Below, one piece after another: positions 1 through 8,623 of a stretch of 64,000 nucleotides of DNA. The position numbers and the translations under genes were made by a program. The notes below the pieces were generated by a model. It had not been told where the DNA came from, searched no databases, and saw only the letters and a list, made by a program, of their open reading frames with translations. The DNA lies in NCBI RefSeq assembly GCF_003228315.1, contig NZ_CP029693.1:1426001-1490000 (forward strand), written 5' to 3'. Numbering within the stretch: the stretch's first letter is position 1; each line of letters opens with the position of its first letter. Source of the DNA: Pseudomonas putida (GTDB lineage: Bacteria; Pseudomonadota; Gammaproteobacteria; Pseudomonadales; Pseudomonadaceae).

Positions 1-640
1 CCATCAAATAACCCGAGGACGGCAGGCCCAAGCGCCCGGCGGCGCCGCAGGCGAGGATCACCGCCTTGGCCTTGATCACATGGAAATCGGCGGTGCGGCA
101 ATCGAAGCCCATCACGCCGTTGACCGCGCCCTCTTCATCCTTGAGCAAGCGGGTGCAGACCAGGCGATTGGTAATGCTGACCCGTGCCCGCTTCAGCTGG
201 CGGTACAGGACTTTCTTGATGTCATGGCCTTCGGGCATCGGCAGCACATAGGCGCCCATGTGGTGGACCTTTTTCACCGCGTAGTCGCCAGTCTCGTCCT
301 TCTCGAATTTCACGCCCCAGCGGTCCAGTTGCTCGATCGTCTCGAAGCTGTGGGTGGCATAGGCGTACACCGCCGCCTGATTGACGATGCCGTCGTTGGC
401 GATGGTGATTTCCTTGGTGTACTGCTCGGGCGTCGAGTGGCCGGGAATGATCGCGTTGTTCAGGCCGTCCATGCCCATGCTGATCGCGCCGCTGCGCTTG
501 ACGTTGGCCTTGTCGATCAACAGCACCCGCAGGTCGCGGTTCTTCTCCTTGGCCTTGATCGCGGCCATGGGACCTGCGGTACCGCCGCCGATGACGACGA
601 TGTCGTATTCCTGTTCAACGGTGTTGCGTGTCATGGTCAT
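1..640 (-). CDS. FAD-dependent oxidoreductase of the fumarate reductase / adenylylsulfate reductase A family (partial, 5' end)
   Basis: Only the first ~213 residues are present; the gene runs off the left edge. The N terminus carries a Rossmann dinucleotide motif (IVVIGGGTAG, about residues 11-20). It is followed by a segment, SGAISMGMDGLNNA, that I associate with AprA-like and fumarate-reductase-like flavoproteins, and by ILACGAAGR near the cut. The expected role is FAD-dependent oxidoreduction of a small acid or sulfur compound; the substrate cannot be named. The chosen start (640) overlaps the upstream GntR stop in an ATGA, which suggests translational coupling; an internal ATG at 634 is the alternative. 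Confident on family, weak on function. Confidence 0.75.
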   Translation of the reverse strand, partial: MTMTRNTVEQEYDIVVIGGGTAGPMAAIKAKEKNRDLRVLLIDKANVKRSGAISMGMDGLNNAIIPGHSTPEQYTKEITIANDGIVNQAAVYAYATHSFETIEQLDRWGVKFEKDETGDYAVKKVHHMGAYVLPMPEGHDIKKVLYRQLKRARVSITNRLVCTRLLKDEEGAVNGVMGFDCRTADFHVIKAKAVILACGAAGRLGLPSSGYLM

Positions 641-1383
641 GCCCCTTTTTGCCGGTCGATCCGCAGGCGGTACTGGAAGGCATCGCCACGGTAGTAGAGG
701 TGTTCGAAGTCCAGCGGCAGGCCGGCGGCGTCGTGGGTCAGACGCTCTATGCGCATGATCGGCGAGCCGGCTTCGACGTTCAGCGCCTGGGTCAGGTCGC
801 TGTCGGCCAGCACCGCGTCGATGGCCAGGTCGGCGTGACCGAGGGCCAGGCCGCAGTCGTTTTCCAGGATCAGGAAAATGTCGCGGGTGACCAGGTCGGC
901 CTTCTCCAGACGCTCGCCGATGGCCTTGGGCAGGTAGGTGATCTCCAGCGAAATCGGCTCGCGATTGATCAAACGCACCCGCTTGATCTGCGCCACGGTC
1001 TCGCCTTCGGCCACCTGCAAACGCTCGGCGACCAGCTTGTCGGCGGCGATGAACTTGAAGCTGCGCAGGCGGTTGATCACCTCGTAGCCGCGGCCAGTCA
1101 TGGACTCGGCCAGGCCTTGCAGGGTGCTGACATTCTGGAAGGTCTTGGGCTTAGCGACGAAGGTGCCCTTGCCGTGGATCTTGAAGATCAGCCCTTCCTT
1201 TTGCAGGTCGCCCAAGGCCTGGCGCACGGTGATGCGGCTGACCTTGAACAGCGCGCCAAGCTCGCTTTCCGAAGGCATCTGGCTGTCTTGCGGGTATTCG
1301 CCGTCGAGGATGCGGGCGCGCAGCAAGTCTCGTAGCTGGGTATGCAGCGGAACGCTGCCAAGGGAGAGAACGTTATCGGTCAT
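637..1383 (-). CDS. GntR family transcriptional regulator, UTRA-type
   Basis: A 248-residue HutC-type regulator. A winged helix-turn-helix occupies about residues 14-80 (PSESELGALFKVSRITVRQA is the recognition region), with the usual GKGTFVAKP wing. A UTRA effector-binding domain covers about residues 100-240. Such proteins repress a neighbouring catabolic operon until a small ligand binds the UTRA domain. Its stop codon overlaps the start of the flavoprotein gene by 4 bases, so the two are co-transcribed and it most likely controls that operon. The upstream region holds the palindrome-like TTGTTATAACGAGTTATGA (about 1393-1411), a plausible autoregulatory operator. Ligand unknown. Confidence 0.9.
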   Translation of the reverse strand: MTDNVLSLGSVPLHTQLRDLLRARILDGEYPQDSQMPSESELGALFKVSRITVRQALGDLQKEGLIFKIHGKGTFVAKPKTFQNVSTLQGLAESMTGRGYEVINRLRSFKFIAADKLVAERLQVAEGETVAQIKRVRLINREPISLEITYLPKAIGERLEKADLVTRDIFLILENDCGLALGHADLAIDAVLADSDLTQALNVEAGSPIMRIERLTHDAAGLPLDFEHLYYRGDAFQYRLRIDRQKGA

Positions 1384-1486
1384 CTGAGATCACTTGTTAT
1401 AACGAGTTATGACGTGATCTTAGGGTTCTAAGGATGGGTTGAGAAATATTGTTTGGATATAAGGTTAGATACGCGGCGCTGTTCCC

Positions 1487-1569
1487 TGTAGGAGCGAGCC
1501 TGCTCGCGATGGCGGTCCGACATTGATGTTGGATGTGCCGGCGTCATCGCGAGCAGGCTCGCTCCCACA
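1487..1569. repeat. REP pair (convergent hairpin repeats)
   Basis: Two inverted copies of a Pseudomonas REP unit (GTAGGAGCGAGCCTGCTCGC at the left, its reverse complement at the right) separated by a short spacer. The element lies downstream of the Gfo/Idh/MocA gene and upstream of the GntR gene, in intergenic sequence, as is typical. The same unit recurs at 3587-3686. Confidence 0.9.
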
Positions 1570-1572
1570 GGT

Positions 1573-2541
1573 TCAGTGGCGTTTGAGGATTTGGTCCATG
1601 ACCCAATCGGTTTTCAGCGCCTGTTCCGCCACCGCCGGATGCCGCGCTTGACCACGAATATGAGCGTTCATGCCCATTACGTGATGCCATTGGATGTGCT
1701 CATGGTTGGCGATGGTCAGGCTGAGCTGTTCATCGGCATCAAGCTGCACCGGATGCTCGTCGAACACCGAAAAACTGATCCGGCCCTTGCTACCGATCAC
1801 CTCGACCCGATCTTCCCGGCGATCAGCGACAAAGTTCCAGCAGCCCATGCCCAGCGCCCCACCGGCAAACCGCCAGCTGGCGCTGACGGCATCTTCGGCG
1901 GCATACAGCCCGGCTTGCCGCGCAGTAATCCCGGCCACTTCTTCGATATCGCCCAGCAGGTACTGGAACAGGTCGAAGCCATGGCTGGCCAGGTCCGCAA
2001 AGTAACCGCCGCCGGCAATCGTTGGGTCGGTGCGCCAGTTGTTGCTACCGTCGAGATCCCTCGGCGATGGGGCTTTGGTGAGCGTCCAGCTCAGGTGCCG
2101 GACCTCGCCGATCCGCCCCTCCTCCAACCACTGCCGCACTTGTTGGAAGCGCGGCAACGAACGTCGATAGTAGGAAACGAACAGGTGCAGCCCGGCATTG
2201 GCAAAGGCCTCGTGCATCTCACGGCTTTGCCCGGCATTGAGCGACATCGGTTTTTCGACACAGCAATGCTTGCCCGCGGCGGCCACCTTCAGGGCGTAGG
2301 CGTGGTGACTGTCGGGGGGTGTGGCGATGTACACCGCATCGACTTCGGGATCGTTGATCAATGCGTCGACGTCGGTGTAAGTCCGGGCGATACCGTGACG
2401 CGCGGCATAGTCGCTGACCGCCTCCAGTCGCCGCCCCATCACCGCCACCAGCGCCGAGCCGGGGACCTTGTAGAAGGCCGGCCCGCTCTTGCGCTCGGTC
2501 ACGCTGCCGCAACCGATCATCCCCCAACGCACCACGTTCAT
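1573..2541 (-). CDS. Gfo/Idh/MocA family oxidoreductase
   Basis: A 322-residue NAD(P)-dependent oxidoreductase. The N terminus VRWGMIGCGSVTERKSGPA is the Rossmann fold with GxGxxT-like motif; VEKPMSLN (about residue 95) is the family EKP motif whose Lys contacts cofactor and substrate. The C-terminal half is the substrate-binding alpha/beta domain with the GGGYFADLASHGFD segment. Members oxidise sugars, inositols or their derivatives; this substrate is not evident. The start at 2541 was chosen because MNVVRWG begins the fold and its ATG overlaps the stop of the upstream DyP peroxidase (ATGA), so the two are translationally coupled. A longer frame upstream exists but encodes no family sequence. 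Confidence 0.9.
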   Translation of the reverse strand: MNVVRWGMIGCGSVTERKSGPAFYKVPGSALVAVMGRRLEAVSDYAARHGIARTYTDVDALINDPEVDAVYIATPPDSHHAYALKVAAAGKHCCVEKPMSLNAGQSREMHEAFANAGLHLFVSYYRRSLPRFQQVRQWLEEGRIGEVRHLSWTLTKAPSPRDLDGSNNWRTDPTIAGGGYFADLASHGFDLFQYLLGDIEEVAGITARQAGLYAAEDAVSASWRFAGGALGMGCWNFVADRREDRVEVIGSKGRISFSVFDEHPVQLDADEQLSLTIANHEHIQWHHVMGMNAHIRGQARHPAVAEQALKTDWVMDQILKRH

Positions 2542-3434
2542 GCGACGTTGCCGATGTTCAAGGCGCGCAGATCCAGTCGCCCGTCTTTCAGCGGTGGGCA
2601 CCAGTAGTAGCCGCCGGTGATCGGCCGGCTGATCTTGTACAGGCCGTCGGTGACGCCGTCTTCCAGCCCGCTCATGCGCCGCAGCTGGACTTCGAAAGCA
2701 TCGAGGGAGAAGCCGAAGGCAAGGAACATCAGGCCGGCGCGGTCGTCTTCGATCCAGGGCATCGAGCGACGGACGAAGAAGGCTTCAGGGGTGAAACTTT
2801 CCTGGGCGGTGCGCTTGACGTGGGCGGAGATTGGCGCGTCATCGAGTTCTTCGTTGTCGCTCAGGCGCCGCCCCATGATGTCGTCGGTTTCGTGGGAAGG
2901 CATGGCGTGAAAGCGCTTGAGGTCGTGCTGCCATTGCTGGATCGCGGCGAAGCTGCCGCCGACCATGCCTTCGGCGCCGTCGGCCACCAGCGCCGCAGCC
3001 ACAGCGGCTTCATCGCGAGGGTTTTCGGTGCCGTCTTCGTAGCCGGTCAGGTCGTGGCCGTCACGGTGGCGGAAGCCTTCGGTCACTTGCACCAGACGAA
3101 AGGCCGGCGCCAGCGCGGCGGCGAGTGCGTTGCTGCGATTGAGCAACTCGCCACGGTCGGTACCGTGCAACCAGCACCACAGCGCGTGTTGCGTCGAAGG
3201 GTTGTTCACGCCCACGCCCGTCATGGCAGGGAACGTGCGCAGGCCTTCGATATGGCCATCCAGTGCCTTGACCAGGGGCTCACCGAAACCCACCACAGCC
3301 GACGTGCCGTCCACCAGTTGCGTCAGCTTGTCGAATGCAGCCGGCAGATCGGCAACGGACTCCAGGGCGAAGAACATGTGACGGGCTTGAGGCGGAACGG
3401 GGGTGGCGAGAATGCCTGGCTGGTAGTGACTCAT
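2538..3434 (-). CDS. DyP-type heme peroxidase
   Basis: A 298-residue dye-decolorising peroxidase. The diagnostic GxxDG motif appears as GYEDGTENP (residues 131-139), with Asp134 as distal acid; SAHVKRT (about 203-209) contains the His expected to ligate heme and a nearby Arg. No Tat or Sec signal is present, so it is cytoplasmic, or encapsulin-loaded in some relatives; no encapsulin gene is visible here. It would use hydrogen peroxide to oxidise phenolic or dye-like substrates. Start chosen at MSHYQPG, preceded by a GGAG ribosome site. It is the first gene of a two-gene unit with the Gfo/Idh/MocA protein. Confidence 0.93.
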   Translation of the reverse strand: MSHYQPGILATPVPPQARHMFFALESVADLPAAFDKLTQLVDGTSAVVGFGEPLVKALDGHIEGLRTFPAMTGVGVNNPSTQHALWCWLHGTDRGELLNRSNALAAALAPAFRLVQVTEGFRHRDGHDLTGYEDGTENPRDEAAVAAALVADGAEGMVGGSFAAIQQWQHDLKRFHAMPSHETDDIMGRRLSDNEELDDAPISAHVKRTAQESFTPEAFFVRRSMPWIEDDRAGLMFLAFGFSLDAFEVQLRRMSGLEDGVTDGLYKISRPITGGYYWCPPLKDGRLDLRALNIGNVA

Positions 3435-3586
3435 GTGAACTCCTTCAGAAAGAACGCGAAGTTTAACGCCGGCATCGGTACTTGTGTGGAGCGAGGTCAA
3501 AGATTGCGGTCTACGCTTGAGACACAATATCCAGACCTACAACCCCTCTACTCTGCCTGTTGGCGCCTGAAAACCCGTTTTCACAC

Positions 3587-3686
3587 TGTAGGAGCGAGCC
3601 TGCTCGCGATGAACGCCGAGTCACCGCGGGGCATCAGGCTTCCCGCGTCAACGTTATCGTCCATCGCGAGCAGGCTCGCTCCTACA
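3587..3686. repeat. REP pair (convergent hairpin repeats)
   Basis: A second inverted pair of the same REP unit seen at 1487-1569 (TGTAGGAGCGAGCCTGCTCG on the left arm, mirrored on the right). It sits between the divergent DyP peroxidase and GapN genes, within the ~290-base intergenic stretch 3435-3725. Nothing else is recognisable there except promoter-proximal AT-rich sequence. Confidence 0.9.
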
Positions 3687-3725
3687 GGTCAGGTTTTTGG
3701 CAGATGACTTCCATGAGGTAAAGAC

Positions 3726-5351
3726 ATGAGCACAGCAGACTTCCTTGGCCAACTGTTTCCCGAGGCCGGCAGCATCCCGGAAAAATACCGCTTCGACAGC
3801 CAGATCGAACAGCGCGAATACCTGGTCGATGGCGTCTTGAAAACCTGGCCCGGCGCCCTCGCCACCGTGCGCAGTCCGGTGTACCTGAGCGGTGCGGCGG
3901 GTGACGAACAAGTCATCCTCGGCAGCACGCCGTTGCTGGACGCCGAGACCGCCCTCACCGCCCTCGATGCCGCCGTGCGCGCCTACGATCGTGGCCAGGG
4001 TTTGTGGCCGACCATGCGCGTGGCCGAGCGCATTTATCACGTCGAAAGCTTCCTCAAACATATGCGCCAGCAGCGCGAGGCGGTGGTCAAGCTGCTGATG
4101 TGGGAGATCGGCAAGAACCTCAAGGATTCGGAAAAGGAATTCGACCGTACCTGCGATTACATCGTCGACACCATCGAAGCCCTGAAGGAACTTGACCGCC
4201 GCTCCAGCCGCTTCGAGCTGGAACAGGACACCCTCGGCCAGATCCGCCGCGTGCCGATGGGCGTGGCGCTGTGCATGGGCCCCTACAACTATCCGCTGAA
4301 CGAAACCTTCACCACGTTGATTCCGGCGCTGATCATGGGCAATACCGTGGTGTTCAAGCCGGCCAAGCTTGGCGTGCTGTTGATTCGCCCGCTGCTGGAG
4401 GCCTTCCGCGACAGCTTCCCGGCCGGGGTGATCAACGTGATCTACGGCAGCGGTCGCGAAACCGTCAGCGCGCTGATGGCCAGCGGCAAGGTCGATATCT
4501 TTGCCTTCATTGGCACCAACAAGGCCGCCAGCGACCTGAAGAAACTGCACCCGCGTCCGCATCGCCTGCGCGCGGCGCTGGGGCTGGATGCGAAAAACCC
4601 CGGCATCGTCCTGCCGGAGGTGGACCTGGACAACGCGGTCAGCGAAGCCCTCACCGGCTCCCTGTCGTTCAACGGCCAACGCTGCACCGCGCTGAAGATC
4701 CTGTTTGTCCACGAAGATGTGGTCGATGCCTTCATCGAAAAATTCAACGCCAAGCTGGCCACCCTCAAGCCCGGCATGCCCTGGGACAGCGGCGTGGCCC
4801 TGACGCCACTGCCGGAATCGGGCAAGGTCGACTACCTGCATTCGCTGGTCGCCGATGCGGTCGACAAAGGCGCGAAAGTGGTCAACCCCAATGGTGGCGC
4901 GGCGCGTGCATCGTTCTTCTATCCGGCGGTGCTGTACCCGGTAACGCCGCAGATGCGCGTCTACCAGGAAGAACAGTTCGGCCCGGTGGTGCCCATCGTG
5001 CCCTATCGCCATCTGGACACGGTGATCGATTACGTCCTGGAGTCGGACTTCGGCCAGCAACTGAGCATCTTCGGTACCAACCCGGTGGCCGTCGGGCGGC
5101 TGGTGGACACCTTCGCCAACCAGGTCGGTCGCATCAATCTCAACGCCCAGTGCCAGCGCGGCCCGGACACTTACCCGTTCAACGGCCGCAAGAATTCGGC
5201 CGAAGGTACATTGTCGGTGCATGACGCACTGCGGGTGTTTTCGATCCGGACCCTGGTGGCGACCAAATTCCAGGAGACCAACAAGGATTTGATCAGCGAG
5301 ATCATCAGTGGCCGCAGCTCGAGTTTCCTGACCACTGACTACATTTTCTGA
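3726..5351 (+). CDS. gapN: NADP-dependent non-phosphorylating glyceraldehyde-3-phosphate dehydrogenase, aldehyde dehydrogenase superfamily
   Basis: A 541-residue member of the long bacterial GapN-like group, which would oxidise glyceraldehyde-3-phosphate to 3-phosphoglycerate with NADP, bypassing ATP formation. Aldehyde dehydrogenase landmarks are present: GPYNYPLNET with the oxyanion Asn (~188), GNTVVFKPAK for cofactor binding, SFNGQRCT with nucleophile Cys320, and EEQFGPVVP near the C terminus. The stretch that normally holds the general-base Glu reads LGLDAKNP (285-292), with Asp288 where I would expect Glu. An ATG at 3726 follows a GAGGTAA ribosome site. The FUSC gene follows closely. Confidence 0.85.
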   Translation: MSTADFLGQLFPEAGSIPEKYRFDSQIEQREYLVDGVLKTWPGALATVRSPVYLSGAAGDEQVILGSTPLLDAETALTALDAAVRAYDRGQGLWPTMRVAERIYHVESFLKHMRQQREAVVKLLMWEIGKNLKDSEKEFDRTCDYIVDTIEALKELDRRSSRFELEQDTLGQIRRVPMGVALCMGPYNYPLNETFTTLIPALIMGNTVVFKPAKLGVLLIRPLLEAFRDSFPAGVINVIYGSGRETVSALMASGKVDIFAFIGTNKAASDLKKLHPRPHRLRAALGLDAKNPGIVLPEVDLDNAVSEALTGSLSFNGQRCTALKILFVHEDVVDAFIEKFNAKLATLKPGMPWDSGVALTPLPESGKVDYLHSLVADAVDKGAKVVNPNGGAARASFFYPAVLYPVTPQMRVYQEEQFGPVVPIVPYRHLDTVIDYVLESDFGQQLSIFGTNPVAVGRLVDTFANQVGRINLNAQCQRGPDTYPFNGRKNSAEGTLSVHDALRVFSIRTLVATKFQETNKDLISEIISGRSSSFLTTDYIF

Positions 5352-5376
5352 GGGGACAGACCTGAGCAGTCATCGA

Positions 5377-6426
5377 TTGCCGCCGCTGGCGCGGCGGATC
5401 TTGCGTCCACTGCTGGACCCGTACCAGCGTTATCGCCACGCCCGAGTGATTCACGCGGTGCGTGTATCCCTGGGGTTGCTGGCGACCATCCTGCTGACCA
5501 CCGGCATCCATCTGCCCCACGGCGAATGGGCGTCGGTGACGATGCTGGTGGTGATCGGCGGTTTGCAGCATCACGGCAACATCGGCAAAAAAGCCGCCGA
5601 ACGGGCCATTGGCACCCTGGTCGGTGCAGCCATCGGCCTGGTGCTGGTGGTGCAGCAGGCGTGGCTCGGCCTGCCCTGGCTGACTTACTTCGCCATGGCG
5701 GTGATTTGCGGATTTTTCTCCTACCACGCCATTGGCAAGGGGGGTTACACCGCGTTGCTGGCCGCCATTACCGTGTTCATCGTCGCCGGCCATGGCGACA
5801 ACCCGATCACCGATGGATTGTGGCGCGGGGTGGACATCCTGATCGGCATTGCGCTGGCGCTGGCGTTTTCCTTTGCCCTGCCGCTGTATGCCGTCTACTC
5901 GTGGCGGTACAACCTGGCCGATGCCTTGCGTGACTGCGCGGCGATCTACGGGCGCATCATCGACGGGCAGCCTGTTAGCACTGACGAACACCTCAAACTC
6001 ATGGGTCGCCTGAATGCGGTGATGGTGCAACAGCGCTCCCTGATGCCGTCGGTCTCCAAGGAAGTGAAGATTTCGATGACTGAACTGGACGCTATCCAGC
6101 GTAACCTGCGTATGTGTGTCAGCACGCTTGAGATCCTTGGCAACACTCGCCCGGGTGTCACCGATGCAGGCGCCGTAGCTCAGTTGCAATCGGCATTGCA
6201 GCAGGAGCATCGGCTGATTCATGTGCAACTCATCGGCATGGCGAGGGCGTTGAAGTCCGGCATTACCCACCGGCTGAGTCGCCCTTTGGCATCCCAAGCC
6301 GTCAGTCTCGAAGCTCCGGTTTATAACACCCTGGACGGATACCGTTTACTGATACAACAACTGGCGGCAACCGTTGAGGAGATGCGCCAGCGGCTGGCCA
6401 ATACTGCATCGAAGTGGAACAGGTGA
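5377..6426 (+). CDS. FUSC family membrane protein (aromatic acid exporter / YccS-like)
   Basis: About 349 residues. The N-terminal half (about 30-185) contains several hydrophobic helices with HGEWASVTMLVV, typical of the fusaric-acid-resistance (FUSC) family; the C-terminal half is a soluble helical domain. Such proteins are inner-membrane exporters or stress-related transporters of aromatic acids. The start is uncertain: a TTG at 5377 is the first conventional codon, but a good ribosome site (AGGGGA, 5351-5356) is better spaced to an in-frame CTG at 5362. It follows gapN by about 10-25 bases and is probably co-transcribed with it. Confidence 0.8.
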   Translation: MPPLARRILRPLLDPYQRYRHARVIHAVRVSLGLLATILLTTGIHLPHGEWASVTMLVVIGGLQHHGNIGKKAAERAIGTLVGAAIGLVLVVQQAWLGLPWLTYFAMAVICGFFSYHAIGKGGYTALLAAITVFIVAGHGDNPITDGLWRGVDILIGIALALAFSFALPLYAVYSWRYNLADALRDCAAIYGRIIDGQPVSTDEHLKLMGRLNAVMVQQRSLMPSVSKEVKISMTELDAIQRNLRMCVSTLEILGNTRPGVTDAGAVAQLQSALQQEHRLIHVQLIGMARALKSGITHRLSRPLASQAVSLEAPVYNTLDGYRLLIQQLAATVEEMRQRLANTASKWNR

Positions 6427-6543
6427 CTTCTAACTGTAAAAAATCCAGTTACATTTATTGCAATGAGCCTTTCTTAATAGCCTGCGCACCACCCCTTACT
6501 AGAATGACGAGTCCCGTATAGCCGGACACAGTAAGGACATCAA

Positions 6544-8550
6544 ATGCTTAGTATCAGTCGCAACTTCTTTATCCCCACCGATCCTTTCAAACTTATAAAA
6601 ACAACCCCCCACGACGGGACTCAACCACGCCTATTTGTCGAGCAAAACAAGATCCTCTACTCGCTAGAAAAAACCCACAACACTTCCGGACCCAAATTGG
6701 AACTTAAGATACCAACAAACCTGGAGATAGAAAGCTTCGGAAAAACCTCCTTCAATTTTATTCAGTACAACCCGACCGAAATATTAAAAAATCCTGGCCT
6801 CGTACTTACCAGTCTTGCTCAATACACTTACAACAGTTCACCCTCTAATCGCTTTCCATCCCTCGAAGGACTGAGTGAGATCGAAAGGTCCCAGTACAAG
6901 CAAATTGCGAATATGCCAACAACAGAGGCACTTCGCCGCAACCTGTTATCTCTCGTCGACGAAGACATAAGAGATCCATTCAGTACGATAATTAACGAAT
7001 GGGTAACATTTGGAGTATCCGTCAGTGAAATTGATGTTCGCATCTTTAAAGCTTTCAGCACATATTTTGATGCGGCCATGGATGCCCACGCCATCAAAAA
7101 AGGAGATTACACAAAACTCGACTTCGCAGCGCAGAACATCCAAGCACTCATAACAGATCCACGCTGCATTGAAGCAAATTTGACATCATTGCAAATTTTC
7201 AAGGCAGCCTTTCAACTGGGCGCCATCCCTGCCGTCTCAAACTTACGTTTGATGATTAACCTTGCTGGCGAAGCTTACTCAAAATTTAGAGAATGGCTAA
7301 TCCATTTCGACAACAGCAATTACGATGCAGAATTTAAACTCATCACCACATGGGTTTTAGGTACCTGCCTGGCAAACGAGGAACAGTGCCTGGCAGCTTT
7401 CCCCTATGACACGTCGCAGTCCATTCGTTTCACCAAGAGTGAAGCCGCCACCAAATTCCCCACCCTGGAAGACTTGGAGAATGAGTTTCGTGGAATTCCA
7501 GGTGCGAGTTACATAGTTATTCAGAATCCGAATAACGATACACCGCTTGAAACCGGTATTCGTACCGAAATGATCGCGCACCATCGATCGGCCAACAGTA
7601 AGGACGGGCAGGAAAAAGGTGAATCCAGAGGCTCCAGGTTGATGACTTTTCATGGACTGGATCGCTGCAAGCCCTTTCTCACAGGCGCCGAGCTAAAACA
7701 GGCTAACCACCTGACTCCGTTACAGAATTTCGTATTGGGAGGATTCAGGAATGTTAACCCTGAAAAATTCATGGAGTACATGAAAGCTGAAAAACAACCA
7801 CTCAACGAGCAGATTAGAGGTCTGATCGGTAACCGTCGTGTCATACCTTTGGAAAAGTTAACAGTCGCAAGGTTCAACGGAACTGATACAACAGTCATCA
7901 ACAAACCTTTATTCAATAAGCAGATGGGTACGTACGAAAACCTCCCGGAAATAATTGAACTCATTCCGAACCTGGCAGATGAAAGCAATTGGCAAAAGGA
8001 GACCATCCTCAAGATGGTTCCGATGCTGATGAACTACGACCAGAACGCGGAACTCAAACCCGATTGTTCAGAAAACGAAGCATTTCCCGCCCGAACCCAA
8101 CTCAGAGAGCGAACCAACGAAGCGTTTTTTCGACCGCTGGAAAGGGACTTGTCCCAAGTGAGATTCGACACCGAACAGCAACTCCTTCTTCCTTTGGAGA
8201 AGATCGTCGATATAGCGCAGCATATCCATGACTTCTACAGCCACTACACAACCCGTTTGAAGGACATCCAGCAAGACCATCCAATGACGGGTTTATTCGA
8301 GAGTCGCGCAGCACTCGCGAAGGAATACACTGAGCAATTCAGATCAAGGGCAACTCTCCCCGAAACGCATCAGACACTCACTCTTTTCACATATTACATG
8401 CTTGATGACCTGGACCTCGCCAGTCAAACGCTCTCCAACAGCAAGATCAAGATTGACGATGTAGCGCTTGAATCAATAAAAAAAGAAAAAACCTCAGTAC
8501 TGCAGCATTTCATTACCCATCGAATATTAAGCGATAGAAACAAAGACTGA
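6544..8550 (+). CDS. hypothetical protein, large, unknown family
   Basis: A 668-residue protein that I do not recognise. It has a clear start: ATG with TAAGGA six bases upstream. I see no signal peptide, membrane segment, nucleotide-binding loop or other catalytic signature. Content is rich in Asn, Lys, Thr and Ile and the DNA is clearly more AT-rich than both flanks, as is the next gene, suggesting joint acquisition. A segment around residues 340-385 (HHRSANSKDGQEKGESRG) is strongly polar and may be a linker between two domains. The next gene begins 73 bases downstream in the same orientation with similar composition, so they probably form a transcription unit. An effector, toxin or surface role would be guesswork. 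Confidence 0.8.
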   Translation: MLSISRNFFIPTDPFKLIKTTPHDGTQPRLFVEQNKILYSLEKTHNTSGPKLELKIPTNLEIESFGKTSFNFIQYNPTEILKNPGLVLTSLAQYTYNSSPSNRFPSLEGLSEIERSQYKQIANMPTTEALRRNLLSLVDEDIRDPFSTIINEWVTFGVSVSEIDVRIFKAFSTYFDAAMDAHAIKKGDYTKLDFAAQNIQALITDPRCIEANLTSLQIFKAAFQLGAIPAVSNLRLMINLAGEAYSKFREWLIHFDNSNYDAEFKLITTWVLGTCLANEEQCLAAFPYDTSQSIRFTKSEAATKFPTLEDLENEFRGIPGASYIVIQNPNNDTPLETGIRTEMIAHHRSANSKDGQEKGESRGSRLMTFHGLDRCKPFLTGAELKQANHLTPLQNFVLGGFRNVNPEKFMEYMKAEKQPLNEQIRGLIGNRRVIPLEKLTVARFNGTDTTVINKPLFNKQMGTYENLPEIIELIPNLADESNWQKETILKMVPMLMNYDQNAELKPDCSENEAFPARTQLRERTNEAFFRPLERDLSQVRFDTEQQLLLPLEKIVDIAQHIHDFYSHYTTRLKDIQQDHPMTGLFESRAALAKEYTEQFRSRATLPETHQTLTLFTYYMLDDLDLASQTLSNSKIKIDDVALESIKKEKTSVLQHFITHRILSDRNKD

Positions 8551-8623
8551 GTCCCGCCAACACAAACAGGGCATCTATATTGATGCCTTGCCACTTCCCT
8601 TTACACAACAGAGAATCAGGAAA

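Noticed and set aside
3654..5222. A 522-codon minus-strand open frame opposite gapN
   Set aside because: It mirrors the high-GC codon bias of gapN, has His/Arg/Gly-rich low-complexity translation with no family sequence, and gapN itself has complete active-site motifs.
6427..6543. Possible hrp-box promoter before the AT-rich unknown genes, which would suggest type III effectors
   Set aside because: No GGAACC element paired with a CCAC element at the right spacing was seen; CCACC occurs alone.
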